Notes: generated by a model not told the origin, from the letters alone. 64,000 nt of DNA from Daejeonella sp. H1SJ63 (GCF_029360775.1 NZ_JARKMZ010000039.1:95279-159278), one strand, 5' to 3'; counted from the stretch's first letter, positions 8,288-17,366 are shown. Numbers and translations are program-made.

Positions 8288-9349
8288 ATGAAAAAACAAA
8301 TTACTGAGCTTACGGGAGTAAAGGAAATTGCCAGAAGAGCCAATGTTTCTATTGCAACCGTCGACAGAGTACTTCATAACAGAAAGGGTGTATCTGAACA
8401 AACTAAGGAAAAGATCAGCAAGATCATAGAAGAGCTTAATTATAAACCTAATCTGCTGGCTCAGCGTTTAGCTTCAAGGAAAACATTGCGTATTGCAACA
8501 CTTATTCCGGAAAGTTCAAATGAAACCAGTTTCTGGGAGGCTCCTTTGCAGGGCATTGAACAGGCTGATGCAGAGATTAAGCAATTGGGTATTATAGTTG
8601 ATAAATATTTCTACGATCAAAATCTTATTGATTCATTTGTCGATCAAACCCGTATTATTCTTGAAAGTAAACCGGATGGAATACTGCTCGCCCCCTCATT
8701 CATCGAAGAATCTGTAGTATTTACTGAGAAATGCAGGGAACTGAAAATACCCTATGTTTTAATAGATTCTGATTTACCCAATCAGGGAAGTTTAAGTTAT
8801 ATTGGCCCCAATCTCTATCACAGCGGCTATCTGGGAGCACATTTGGTAAGTTATCTTACCGGGCCTGAAGATAAAACCCTGATTGTAAATATTTCGCGTG
8901 AAATTGATAATCATCACCACCTTTTAAAGAAAGAGGAAGGGTTCAGAGCCTATTTTAAAGATCATCACAAACCTGATAATATCATCAAAATAGATATCAG
9001 AGAAACCGATCTTAAATCAATAGAACATCAATTGTCTAAAGTTTTTGAAGAGAATAATGATATAAAAGTTGTATTTGTCACCAATTCCAGAGTCTCCACT
9101 GTTGCTCATTTTATAGAATCTCTGGGAAAAGATCTGATTCTGATCGGATATGACTTTCTGAAAGAGAATATCGGGTACATGGATAAAGGAGTAATTGATT
9201 TTCTGGTTTGCCAGAAACCTAAACAACAGGCTTACAGAGGACTCATGTCTTTATATCAGCATCTGGCCTTTTCATCTCCTGTAGAGAAGATCTATTTCAT
9301 GCCTATTGATATTTTAACGAAAGAGAATTCTTCTTTCTACAGGAATTAA
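8288..9349 (+). CDS. LacI-family transcriptional regulator, probable local regulator
   Basis: A 353-residue protein. Residues about 8-60 are a typical LacI helix-turn-helix plus hinge (KEIARRANVSIATVDRVLHN, then ELNYKPNLLAQRLAS). The rest is a periplasmic-binding-protein-like effector domain with a sugar-type ligand pocket. I start at the ATG at 8288; an upstream in-frame start would add 14 residues before the conserved DNA-binding helix. The gene stands in the middle of the locus between divergent enzyme units, and four matching LacI-type palindromes lie in front of those units. It is therefore the best candidate for the factor that binds them; the effector is unknown. Confidence 0.9.
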   Translation: MKKQITELTGVKEIARRANVSIATVDRVLHNRKGVSEQTKEKISKIIEELNYKPNLLAQRLASRKTLRIATLIPESSNETSFWEAPLQGIEQADAEIKQLGIIVDKYFYDQNLIDSFVDQTRIILESKPDGILLAPSFIEESVVFTEKCRELKIPYVLIDSDLPNQGSLSYIGPNLYHSGYLGAHLVSYLTGPEDKTLIVNISREIDNHHHLLKKEEGFRAYFKDHHKPDNIIKIDIRETDLKSIEHQLSKVFEENNDIKVVFVTNSRVSTVAHFIESLGKDLILIGYDFLKENIGYMDKGVIDFLVCQKPKQQAYRGLMSLYQHLAFSSPVEKIYFMPIDILTKENSSFYRN

Positions 9350-9477
9350 AATATTCAGGGTTTTGCTTGCCTTTCTTTAAAGATTCTGTTTAAAGTTTGC
9401 ATGTCGTTCTGATGGAATAGACTTGTTACAATAATTCCCCGGGTTAAGTTCATACTTAAATAATTGATTACTATATT

Positions 9478-9491
9478 CGGGTACGTTAACG
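9478..9491. promoter_or_regulatory. LacI-type operator, site C
   Basis: CGGGTACGTTAACG contains the symmetric core ACGTTAACGT. It differs from site B by one base and lies 26 bases before the ATG chosen for the Gfo/Idh gene. Its presence argues against the longer reading frame that starts at 9464. Confidence 0.7.
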
Positions 9492-9517
9492 TATATAAAA
9501 AGCTACATATAATAATC

Positions 9518-10555
9518 ATGAAAAACTCCCTTAACCGTCGCAGGTTTATAAAAGCGGCAGGTATTGCCGGAATCGGATTTAGTCTGTCTGATTTAATTAA
9601 TCCATTGAGTGCAAATGCAATGAGTACGAAATTTAATAGTAAACGTATTGGAATTATTGGTCTGGATACTTCACATAGTGTTGCATTTACGAAAAGTCTT
9701 AATAATCCATCTGCAGCTGCTCATTTTGCAGGATATAAAGTGGTAGCTGCATACCCTAAAGGCAGTAATGATATTCCAAGCAGTGTGGAAAGGATTCCCG
9801 GATATATAGAAGATGTTAAAAAACTGGGAGTGGAGATTGTTGATTCTGTAAAGGAATTGCTAAACAGGGTTGATTTCGTATTGCTTGAAACCAATGACGG
9901 GCGTCTGCATCTTGAACAGGCATTAGAGGTAATTAAAGCCGGAAAGCCATTCTTTATTGATAAACCTATTGCCGCATCCCTTGCAGATGCAATTGCTATT
10001 TTTAAGGCTGCCGAAAAGAAAAATGTACCCGTTTTCTCATCGTCATCATTAAGATATACTGTTGGTGCTCAGGAAATTGCAAATGGAAAAGTCGGACGTG
10101 TTTTGGGTGCTGATACCTTTAGTCCTATTAAAATTGAAAAAACTCATCCGGATCTGTTCTGGTATGGAATTCATGGGGTAGAGACCTTATTTACAGTTTT
10201 GGGTACAGGTTGTAAGACGGTAAGCCGTATCAGGACTGAGATCAGTGATGTTTCTACCGGAATTTGGGAAGATGGTAAAATTGGTACTTTCAGAGGTCAT
10301 TATAATGGAAGACAGGATTATGGAGGTACAGCATTTGGTGAGAAGGGAGCTGCAGTAATTGGTGCATATGGTGGATATGATCCGCTTTTAGTAAAAATTA
10401 TAGAATTTTTTGAAAGCGGAAAAGTGCCGGTTAGTAAGGAAGAGACGCTGGAAATCTGTGCATTCATGGAAGCGGCTGATGAAAGTATAAAAAATGGCGG
10501 AAAGCCGGTCAGTATTGCCTCGATATTTCAGCGCGCATCAGCCAAATTAAAATAA
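9518..10555 (+). CDS. Tat-exported Gfo/Idh/MocA-type oxidoreductase
   Basis: A 345-residue protein with Tat signal NRRRFIKAAGIAGIGFSLSD, then an NAD(P)-binding Rossmann domain (KRIGIIGLDTSH; about residues 35-160) with the family motif KPFFIDKPIAAS. The C-terminal substrate domain contains YGIHGVETLF. Gfo/Idh enzymes oxidise or epimerise sugars and inositols, sometimes with tightly bound NAD, which would explain export in folded form. The start at 9518 places the twin arginines at residues 6-8 and keeps operator site C outside the gene. A ceramidase-like gene follows 69 bases later, probably in the same unit. Confidence 0.87.
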   Translation: MKNSLNRRRFIKAAGIAGIGFSLSDLINPLSANAMSTKFNSKRIGIIGLDTSHSVAFTKSLNNPSAAAHFAGYKVVAAYPKGSNDIPSSVERIPGYIEDVKKLGVEIVDSVKELLNRVDFVLLETNDGRLHLEQALEVIKAGKPFFIDKPIAASLADAIAIFKAAEKKNVPVFSSSSLRYTVGAQEIANGKVGRVLGADTFSPIKIEKTHPDLFWYGIHGVETLFTVLGTGCKTVSRIRTEISDVSTGIWEDGKIGTFRGHYNGRQDYGGTAFGEKGAAVIGAYGGYDPLLVKIIEFFESGKVPVSKEETLEICAFMEAADESIKNGGKPVSIASIFQRASAKLK

Positions 10556-10624
10556 GGCTTTAACTTGTTTTGAACAGTATGAATATATTAGAAACAGATA
10601 TTCATTTGCATTAATCAATTTCAT

Positions 10625-12004
10625 ATGAAAAAAAGTATTTCAAAAAGTATAAAACTGCTGTTATTTACCGGTGTTTTTGTTTGTATTTCTATCGGAAGTT
10701 CTGCGCAGAACGCTGCAAATATACTTAAGCTTGCCACATTCGATCTGGATGCAACACCTCCGGTTGGAAGTACACTGACTTATGATCCTATGATTAATGA
10801 CTGGGATTTAGGTCTGAGGGCAAAAGGTATAGTTATTCTGGGAGCGGGTCAGCCAATAGTGATTTGTTCAGTAGACTGGATCGGAATTGCAAACGATAGT
10901 CAGGATGAATTCAAAAAGGTAATGGCTGCCGCCGCCGGTACTATTCCATCCAGAGTTGTGGTTCATGCTATACATCAGCACGACGCACCTGCATCTGATT
11001 TTGGTGCTGAAAAGCTATTAATATCCAAAGGTTTAAGCCCGATGGCTTTTGAGGGCACCTATGCAAGAGATCTGATAAAAAGGCTGGGCACGGCTATCTC
11101 CCTGGCCATTCCTAAAGCTGTTCCGTTCACACATATTGGCACCGGTAAAGCAGAGGTTTATGAAGTGGCTTCAAATCGCAGGGTTCTTGGGCCTGATGGT
11201 AAAGTTAAGTATACCCGAAGTTCTGCTACCAAAGATTCCTTGATAAGGGCTGAACCATTAGGCTTAATTGACCCAATGGTGTCTCTAATCAGCTTCTGGA
11301 ATAATAAGAAGCCGGTAGCTGTGCTCAGTTATTACGCTTCGCATCCTCAGAGTTATTACAGAACAGGGGTGCCTAATCCTGATTTTCCGGGTATTGCACG
11401 TTTTATGCGCCAACTGGCTGTTCCGGATGCCTTACATATTCATTTCAACGGGGCAGGAGGTAATATTACAGCCGGGAAATACAACGATGGTGCAAAAGAG
11501 AACAGAATGATACTTGCCACGAGGCTCGCTGATGGGATGAAGCGTGCCTGGGAAAATACGAAACTTGAACCTGTAAATGCCTCCTCAGTACAATGGAACG
11601 TTGAGCCAATGGTTTTTAAACCAGCAGCGGGAATTGAAAATCTGGAAGCCAGAATGAAAAATGACAACCAGGTTTTTATTTCCAATAATCTATCAAAACT
11701 TGTTTGGTTAAAGAGGTTACAGGCCGGAAAAACAATTGATATGTCTTGTTTAAATATCGGGAATGCCAGAATTGTTCATTTACCCGGGGAGCCATTTGTT
11801 GAATATCAGCTGGCAGCAAAAGCTCAGCGCCCTGATCTTTTTGTAGCTGTTGCCGGTTATGGTGATTATGCTGTTGGGTATATCGGCACTGCAATAGGAT
11901 ACACTCAGGGTGGTTACGAAACCGGACAGGCATCAGGTGTTACTGCAGATGCTGAAACAACAATGATGAATGCAATCAAAAAACTGCTGATCCTCAATAG
12001 GTAA
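10625..12004 (+). CDS. Secreted neutral/alkaline ceramidase-like hydrolase
   Basis: A 459-residue protein with a Sec signal ending near residue 27 (GSSAQN). Its sequence follows the N-terminal catalytic domain of neutral/alkaline non-lysosomal ceramidases (PF04734): an early ATPP-like segment (FDLDATPPVG), the histidine-rich zinc motif HAIHQHDAP, YASHPQSYY, and FNGAGGNITAG. It lacks the C-terminal immunoglobulin-like domain of full ceramidases, so it may cleave another N-acyl or ester substrate. Bacteroidetes make sphingolipids, but similar short proteins are common in sugar-type loci. It follows the Gfo/Idh gene in what is probably one unit. Confidence 0.8.
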   Translation: MKKSISKSIKLLLFTGVFVCISIGSSAQNAANILKLATFDLDATPPVGSTLTYDPMINDWDLGLRAKGIVILGAGQPIVICSVDWIGIANDSQDEFKKVMAAAAGTIPSRVVVHAIHQHDAPASDFGAEKLLISKGLSPMAFEGTYARDLIKRLGTAISLAIPKAVPFTHIGTGKAEVYEVASNRRVLGPDGKVKYTRSSATKDSLIRAEPLGLIDPMVSLISFWNNKKPVAVLSYYASHPQSYYRTGVPNPDFPGIARFMRQLAVPDALHIHFNGAGGNITAGKYNDGAKENRMILATRLADGMKRAWENTKLEPVNASSVQWNVEPMVFKPAAGIENLEARMKNDNQVFISNNLSKLVWLKRLQAGKTIDMSCLNIGNARIVHLPGEPFVEYQLAAKAQRPDLFVAVAGYGDYAVGYIGTAIGYTQGGYETGQASGVTADAETTMMNAIKKLLILNR

Positions 12005-12045
12005 GAACTTAGCTTGTTCAGTTAAGAATGATTTTCAAATAAATT

Positions 12046-12059
12046 CGGTTACGTACACG
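12046..12059. promoter_or_regulatory. LacI-type operator, site D
   Basis: CGGTTACGTACACG is the exact reverse complement of site A. It lies between the ceramidase-like gene and the DegT gene, 105 bases before the latter's start, suggesting a separate promoter for the aminotransferase. Confidence 0.65.
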
Positions 12060-12164
12060 CATATTTTTATATTAGTTAAAGTTTTACAGGAATAGTCGGA
12101 AATGCTTTAACATGGTTGATTATTCATAATGACAAAGACCCTGATTTAGGTAAAAACAAATTCT

Positions 12165-13514
12165 ATGAAATTCAAAGACTTAAGCAGAAGAGGTTTTATT
12201 TCTGCGGTAACAACCACTACGGTGGCCACCGCATTTTCAAGTGTGATGCCGGCAATTGGCAAAACAGGTAATGCGGGGGAGCTGGCAATATTGGGAGGCA
12301 CACCGGTTCGTACAAAAGCATGGCCTAAATGGCCCGCAATGATTGCTGATGAAAAATTAATGGAATCGGTCATCAAAACCACCAAGAGTGGTATATGGAG
12401 CCGTATTCAGTCGCCTACCGGTACTGTAGCTACTTTTGAGAAAGAATATGCCCGTTTAATGGGTACTCAGCTATGCATTGGAACCGGATCAGGAACCCAG
12501 GCACTTGCCACTTCTGTGGAAGCAATGGATTTTGGTCCCGGTGATGAGGTTATTACCTCCCCATACAGCGATTTTGGAACTGTTTCGGCAATTCTGACCA
12601 GTCGTGCTCTTCCGGTACTTGCCGATCTTGACAGAGATTCATTTCAGCTTGATCCTGATGAGGTCGAGAAAAAAATTAATAAGAATACTAAAGCAATTAT
12701 ACCTGTTCATATCATGGGTATGCCATGTAATATGGAGCGTATTATGGCAATTGCCAAAAAACACAATCTTAAGGTAATTGAGGATGCATGTCAGGCAAAT
12801 TTTGCAAGATATCAGGGCAAGCAGCTGGGCACTATTGGCGATCTCGGATGTTTCAGTTTTCAGGCAAGTAAGCAAATCTCATGTGGTGAAGGTGGTGCAA
12901 TCATTGGAAACGACCCTGAATTGATGGACAGATGTTTTACAGTTCAGAATCATGGTACGAACCGTAAAGGTTTCAACGTAACTATCGGTCCGAAATATAG
13001 GATGAATGAGTTTGAGGGTGCTGTACTAATGGGACAGATTGCAGGTGCTAAAGAACGTTTTGAACGGCGTAATGCAAATGCTGCATATCTGGATTCAAAG
13101 CTGAAAGATTTTCCGGGATTAATGCCTCAGAAAAAATATCCGGGAACAGAAAGTTCAGGATATTATAAATATGCTATGAGTTACAGGAAGGAGCATTTTA
13201 ATAATGCTGACAGAAGCAAATTTCTGAAAGCTGTAGCAGCAGAAGGAATTAATTTGAGCCCTTATATTGCAAGAGGTTTTCATGTAGAGCCATGGGTAGA
13301 TGAGATCATCAGTTTAAGGGAATATCAGGCTATGTATTCAGCTTCGAGACTAAAACGTTATAAAGAAGAAATGAAAATGCCTAATTGTGATCTGGTTTGT
13401 AATGAAGAGATGGTCGTGCTTGAAGGTGTGGCTTCTTTGTTAGGTACAACACAGGACATGGATGATGTAGTAAATGCGATCATGAAAGTATACGAAAACA
13501 GAGCCAGGCTTTGA
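12165..13514 (+). CDS. Tat-exported DegT/DnrJ/EryC1/StrS-type aminotransferase
   Basis: A 449-residue PLP-dependent sugar aminotransferase homologue (PF01041). The N-terminus (SRRGFISAVTTTTVATAFSS) is a twin-arginine signal, which is odd for this mainly cytoplasmic family. The PLP core is present: GTGSGTQALATSVEAMDFGP, VIEDACQANFA, and the lysine in FSFQASKQISCGEGGAI that forms the Schiff base. The family converts keto-sugars to amino-sugars, usually on nucleotide sugars, which would not be expected outside the cytoplasm. The reverse direction, deaminating an amino-sugar, is possible. Single-gene unit behind operator site D, ended by a strong terminator. Confidence 0.85.
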   Translation: MKFKDLSRRGFISAVTTTTVATAFSSVMPAIGKTGNAGELAILGGTPVRTKAWPKWPAMIADEKLMESVIKTTKSGIWSRIQSPTGTVATFEKEYARLMGTQLCIGTGSGTQALATSVEAMDFGPGDEVITSPYSDFGTVSAILTSRALPVLADLDRDSFQLDPDEVEKKINKNTKAIIPVHIMGMPCNMERIMAIAKKHNLKVIEDACQANFARYQGKQLGTIGDLGCFSFQASKQISCGEGGAIIGNDPELMDRCFTVQNHGTNRKGFNVTIGPKYRMNEFEGAVLMGQIAGAKERFERRNANAAYLDSKLKDFPGLMPQKKYPGTESSGYYKYAMSYRKEHFNNADRSKFLKAVAAEGINLSPYIARGFHVEPWVDEIISLREYQAMYSASRLKRYKEEMKMPNCDLVCNEEMVVLEGVASLLGTTQDMDDVVNAIMKVYENRARL

Positions 13515-13542
13515 TTGATAAATGTATATAATCAGGTTTTTT

Positions 13543-13580
13543 AAAGGGAAACAGAAATTCAATTCTGTTTCCCTTTTTTT
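13543..13580 (+). terminator. Terminator after the DegT gene
   Basis: AAAGGGAAACAGAA (13543-13556) pairs perfectly with TTCTGTTTCCCTTT (13563-13576), followed by a T run. Confidence 0.9.
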
Positions 13581-13677
13581 ATAAACAGAGTTGCATCTTA
13601 AGATATGGCGAACTATGCTTATATTTAAACAGGCTCAACACATATTTGATCTGTTTAATAATTAGTTCAGTCAGGTT

Positions 13678-14688
13678 ATGGATTCATTAACTCATATTGC
13701 TTTAGGTGCATGTATGGGGGAAGCCTTTGCCGGTAAAAAGCTCGGGAAAAAAGCATGGCTGTGGGGTGCAATGTCTCAGAGTCTTCCTGATATTGACTTT
13801 GTAACATCTTTTTGGATGGATACAGCTGAAAATTTACTCGCCCACCGTGGCTTTACTCATTCTTTTCTTTTTTGCGTAATCGCAGCATTCATACTTGGAC
13901 TTATTGCAGAGAAATGGCATAGACCTCATAATATCAGTCTTTTAAAATGGTGTATGTTTTTCGGAGCAATGATTTTCATTCATATTTTTATTGATGCCTT
14001 TAATAATTATGGAGTTGCCTGGTTTGAGCCCTTTAGTAATAAACGAATTTCCTTTAATGCTATTTATGTAGCTGATCCATTCTTTACCATCTGGCCTGTA
14101 ATTGCATTTGCTGCAATTTTAATCATGAAAAGAAGGGATAACAGGAAAAGGAAATGGTATTTATCCGGACTGGGTTTAAGTACCCTGTATCTGATGTATT
14201 GCCTTGTTAATAAGGCAATTATAGAAAGAGATTTTATGACTATTCTGGCTGAACGAAAGATATCTTATTCGCGGCATTTCACAACTCCGGCACCATTGCA
14301 AAACTGGCTCTGGTATGTAGTAGCCGGTGATGATAAAGGATATTATGTTGGCTTTCGTTCATTGTTTGACAGTAATAGATCGATGGATCTAACTTATTTC
14401 CCGCGAAATGATTCATTACTTGTTCCTGTAAAGGATCATCGTGATATTCAGGATCTGATTCGTTTTTCGCAGGATTTCTATACGGTTGAACATTATGGAG
14501 ATACTTTGGTATTTAATGATCTTCGTTTCGGACAAATGATCGGTTGGCATAATCCTAAAGGGAAGTTTGTTTTTCATTATTATATTCAACATCCTGACGA
14601 TAATGATCTGGTGGTACAACGCGGGAGATTTGCCGGATGGAATAAGGAAACAGCATGGGCCCTGATAGACAGGATTAAAGGGAATTAA
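13678..14688 (+). CDS. YdjM-like membrane-bound putative metal hydrolase
   Basis: A 336-residue protein of the YdjM/LexA-binding inner-membrane hydrolase group (PF04307). It starts MDSLTHIALGACMGEAF and carries the family's conserved polar residues in PDIDF and AHRGFTHSF, followed by about four membrane helices (near residues 60-80, 95-115, 135-150 and 160-180). The C-terminal 150 residues are soluble. Function is not established; the His/Asp residues suggest metal binding. It is followed by its own spacer with a promoter, so it is not clearly part of the transport operon. Confidence 0.8.
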   Translation: MDSLTHIALGACMGEAFAGKKLGKKAWLWGAMSQSLPDIDFVTSFWMDTAENLLAHRGFTHSFLFCVIAAFILGLIAEKWHRPHNISLLKWCMFFGAMIFIHIFIDAFNNYGVAWFEPFSNKRISFNAIYVADPFFTIWPVIAFAAILIMKRRDNRKRKWYLSGLGLSTLYLMYCLVNKAIIERDFMTILAERKISYSRHFTTPAPLQNWLWYVVAGDDKGYYVGFRSLFDSNRSMDLTYFPRNDSLLVPVKDHRDIQDLIRFSQDFYTVEHYGDTLVFNDLRFGQMIGWHNPKGKFVFHYYIQHPDDNDLVVQRGRFAGWNKETAWALIDRIKGN

Positions 14689-14726
14689 GGGTCTAAATCA
14701 ATTTATAAGTGACTGAGATCAGACTT

Positions 14727-14752
14727 TTTGTACAGAACATAAATTAGTTTTG
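14727..14752 (+). promoter_or_regulatory. Candidate promoter of the mla operon
   Basis: TTTG at 14727-14730 and TAGTTTTG at 14745-14752 fit the Bacteroidetes -33 and -7 elements, but the spacing of 14 bases is shorter than usual. The ATG at 14780 lies 27 bases downstream of the -7 element. Confidence 0.35.
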
Positions 14753-14779
14753 TATTTTAAAGCAAAATCAATAAATAAT

Positions 14780-15547
14780 ATGTCCTTAAGGTCAGACTTT
14801 ACCGCATTCTTAAACGGAAATGGGGAATTATTCAGTTTCAGCCTTCGTTTTTTCAGGCATGGATTGAATCCTCCTTTTGAATTTGCTGAATTTATTAAGC
14901 AATGTTATGTTATTGGTTATAAATCTTTGCCGCTGATCGGACTGACGGCCTTTATTATGGGAATTGTGTTGACCATGCAATTAAGACCTTCGATGGCCGA
15001 TTATGGTGTCGAGTCTCAATTGCCGGCAATTGTAGCTATTGCAGTGGTCAGAGAGGTTGGACCGGTAATTACTGCCTTGATATTTGCAGGTAAAATTGGC
15101 AGCAGCATTGGAGCCGAGCTTGGATCCATGAAGGTTACAGAGCAGATCGATGCTATGGAAGTCAGTGGAACCAATCCTTTTAAATATCTTGTGGTTACCA
15201 GAGTGTTGGCATGTACATTGATGCTGCCTGTACTCGTAATGCTTGGTGATGCAATATCCCTTTATGGGGCTTATCTGGGGGTTAATATTCATACAAATAC
15301 CAGTTTCAATCTATTCTGGACTCAGGTTTTTGATAATCTTGTATTTGGGGATGTATTACCTGCTTTTATAAAGAGTTTCTTTTTTGGATTTGCTGTAGGA
15401 ATTATAGGATGTTACAAAGGTTATAACAGCAGCAGAGGTACTGAAGGGGTAGGTTTGTCGGCTAATTCCGCTGTTGTTGTTTCTTCGGTGATGATATTTA
15501 TTATTGATCTTCTAGCCGTTCAGGTTACTAATATTTTTGATTATTAA
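14780..15547 (+). CDS. mlaE: MlaE-family ABC transporter permease
   Basis: A 255-residue inner-membrane permease of the MlaE/YrbE family, which moves phospholipids between the inner membrane and an MCE protein. The family core SSIGAELGSMKVTEQIDAMEVSG is visible near residue 120, with about five membrane helices around it. The ATG at 14780 is preferred to a TTG ten codons upstream, which overlaps the -7 promoter element. The ATPase gene starts 4 bases after the stop, and the MCE gene follows that. Confidence 0.92.
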   Translation: MSLRSDFTAFLNGNGELFSFSLRFFRHGLNPPFEFAEFIKQCYVIGYKSLPLIGLTAFIMGIVLTMQLRPSMADYGVESQLPAIVAIAVVREVGPVITALIFAGKIGSSIGAELGSMKVTEQIDAMEVSGTNPFKYLVVTRVLACTLMLPVLVMLGDAISLYGAYLGVNIHTNTSFNLFWTQVFDNLVFGDVLPAFIKSFFFGFAVGIIGCYKGYNSSRGTEGVGLSANSAVVVSSVMIFIIDLLAVQVTNIFDY

Positions 15548-15551
15548 GGCT

Positions 15552-16313
15552 ATGACTTCAGATAAACAAGTACTTAATAGTAGTTTAGATAAAGTTATGT
15601 TAATTAATAACTTATGTAAATCATTTGGTGACCGGCATATACTCATCAATTTTAATCTTGAACTTATCAGAGGTGAAAGCGTAGTAGTTTTAGGAAAATC
15701 TGGTTCTGGTAAATCTGTCCTTATCAAGTGTGTTATTGGTTTATTGAGACCCGACAAGGGCAGTATCAAAATATTTGGGAAAAACATTCCTGATCTTAAT
15801 CATGATGAACTTGACCAGGTTAGAGCTAAGATTGGATTTCTTTTTCAGAGTAATGCCCTGTATGATTCAATGACTGTCAGAGAAAATCTGGAATTTCCAT
15901 TAAGACGTCACTGGATCGAAGTATCACAGGAGGAAGTTGACAAAATGGTTGAAGATGCATTGGAGGATGTGGGCTTAAGGCATACGATTGATATGATGCC
16001 GGTTGAATTATCGGGTGGTATGAGAAAACGTGTTGCTCTTGCCCGGACACTTATTCTAAAGCCAGAGATCATCCTTTATGATGAGCCTACTACCGGACTT
16101 GACACTATTACCAGTAAAGAGATTATCGAACTCATGATCGAGATTCAGGAGAAGTATAATACCAGCTCTTTAATCATTTCTCACGATATGAATTGTGTTC
16201 GTATGGCAAGTGACAGGGTTGTTATGTTAATGGATGGCAGGTGTTATGCAAATGATACCTATGAAAATCTGATTAAATCAGAAGATCCGAAGATTAAAAT
16301 GTTTTTTGAGTAA
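15552..16313 (+). CDS. mlaF: MlaF-family ABC transporter ATPase
   Basis: A 253-residue ABC ATPase that powers the MlaE permease. Walker A is GKSGSGKS (residues 48-55), the ABC signature LSGGMRKRVALAR, Walker B ILYDEPTTGLD, and the switch histidine lies in LIISHDMNC. The LSGGM signature is typical of the MCE-transport group. I use the ATG at 15552; a TTG start at 15537 would overlap mlaE. Confidence 0.92.
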   Translation: MTSDKQVLNSSLDKVMLINNLCKSFGDRHILINFNLELIRGESVVVLGKSGSGKSVLIKCVIGLLRPDKGSIKIFGKNIPDLNHDELDQVRAKIGFLFQSNALYDSMTVRENLEFPLRRHWIEVSQEEVDKMVEDALEDVGLRHTIDMMPVELSGGMRKRVALARTLILKPEIILYDEPTTGLDTITSKEIIELMIEIQEKYNTSSLIISHDMNCVRMASDRVVMLMDGRCYANDTYENLIKSEDPKIKMFFE

Positions 16314-16321
16314 AACTGTTT

Positions 16322-17308
16322 ATGGCAAAACGATTAGTAAATAATGTAAGACTTGGAGCATTTGTAATGGCCGGCTTACTGTTTTTAGTTCTGCTCCTGT
16401 ACATGATAGGAAGGAACAGAAGCCTTTTTGGCTCGAATTATATACTTAAAGCAAGGTTTGAGAATGTTCAGGGTTTGGTGCCGGGTAATAATGTCAGATA
16501 TTCCGGCATACAGTCTGGTACCGTGAAAACTATTGAAATTGTTAATGATACAAGCATAGAGGTTTCAATGCTGATCGATACCAAAATGGAGGATATTATA
16601 AGAAAGGATGCCATAGTATCAATTGGTTCAGACGGTCTGGTAGGCAATAAGGTTGTCAATATTATTCCGGGCGAGATTCATGATGATCTGGCAAAAGAGG
16701 GTGATGTACTGGTTTCAAAAAATCCTATTGATACCGAATCTATTTTGAAAACCTTGTCAAAAACTAATAATGATGTGGCTGAAATAGTATCAGGCTTAAA
16801 GGTTACTGTAGAACGAATTAACAACAGCACTGCACTTTGGTCAATCCTGTCTGAAGAATCCTTACCTGAAGATCTGCGTCAATCGGCTGCAAATATACGT
16901 AAAGCAACTTCAAGGGCAGGTTTGATGGCTGATGATCTGCATGTTATTGTTTCTGACCTGAAATCAGGTAAGGGATCTGCTGGAATCTTGCTTAGAGATA
17001 CTTCATTTGCAAATAATCTGAATCAGGCAGTTTTAAAAATGAGGCAGCTTAGTACCAATGCTGATAAACTTAGTCTGCAGATGACTACCCTGATTTCGGG
17101 TATTCAAAATGATTTGAACTCAGGTAAGGGAGCTGCCAGCACTATTTTAAAGGATACTTCTGTTGTAAATAAACTGAATACCAGTCTGGATAATATTCAA
17201 AGGGGCACCGATGGCTTTAATCAGAATATGGAGGCATTAAAGAAGAGTTTTCTGCTGAGAGGATATTTTAAGCGTCAGGAGAAAAAGAGGGCATCATCCA
17301 ACCCTTAA
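16322..17308 (+). CDS. mlaD: MlaD-like MCE-domain protein
   Basis: A 328-residue protein with one N-terminal membrane helix (about residues 14-32, FVMAGLLFLVLLLYMIG) and one MCE domain (about 42-125, with GLVPGNNVRYSGIQSGTVKTI). A long helical tail contains two similar GKGSAGILLRDTS and GKGAASTILKDTS segments. MCE proteins form hexameric rings that carry lipids across the periplasm. Third gene of the mlaEFD set, 8 bases after mlaF. Confidence 0.9.
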   Translation: MAKRLVNNVRLGAFVMAGLLFLVLLLYMIGRNRSLFGSNYILKARFENVQGLVPGNNVRYSGIQSGTVKTIEIVNDTSIEVSMLIDTKMEDIIRKDAIVSIGSDGLVGNKVVNIIPGEIHDDLAKEGDVLVSKNPIDTESILKTLSKTNNDVAEIVSGLKVTVERINNSTALWSILSEESLPEDLRQSAANIRKATSRAGLMADDLHVIVSDLKSGKGSAGILLRDTSFANNLNQAVLKMRQLSTNADKLSLQMTTLISGIQNDLNSGKGAASTILKDTSVVNKLNTSLDNIQRGTDGFNQNMEALKKSFLLRGYFKRQEKKRASSNP

Positions 17309-17355
17309 TGCTTTTCAGAGAAAAGCAGTTGATTAATTAGGAAATGTTTAATCAA
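17309..17355 (+). other. Two hairpins between mlaD and the LolA-like gene
   Basis: TGCTTTT/AAAAGCA (17309-17327) and TTGATTAA/TTTAATCAA (17329-17355). Neither has a T run, so they may be mRNA-processing or stability elements rather than terminators. Confidence 0.4.
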
Positions 17356-17366
17356 TTATCAGATAA

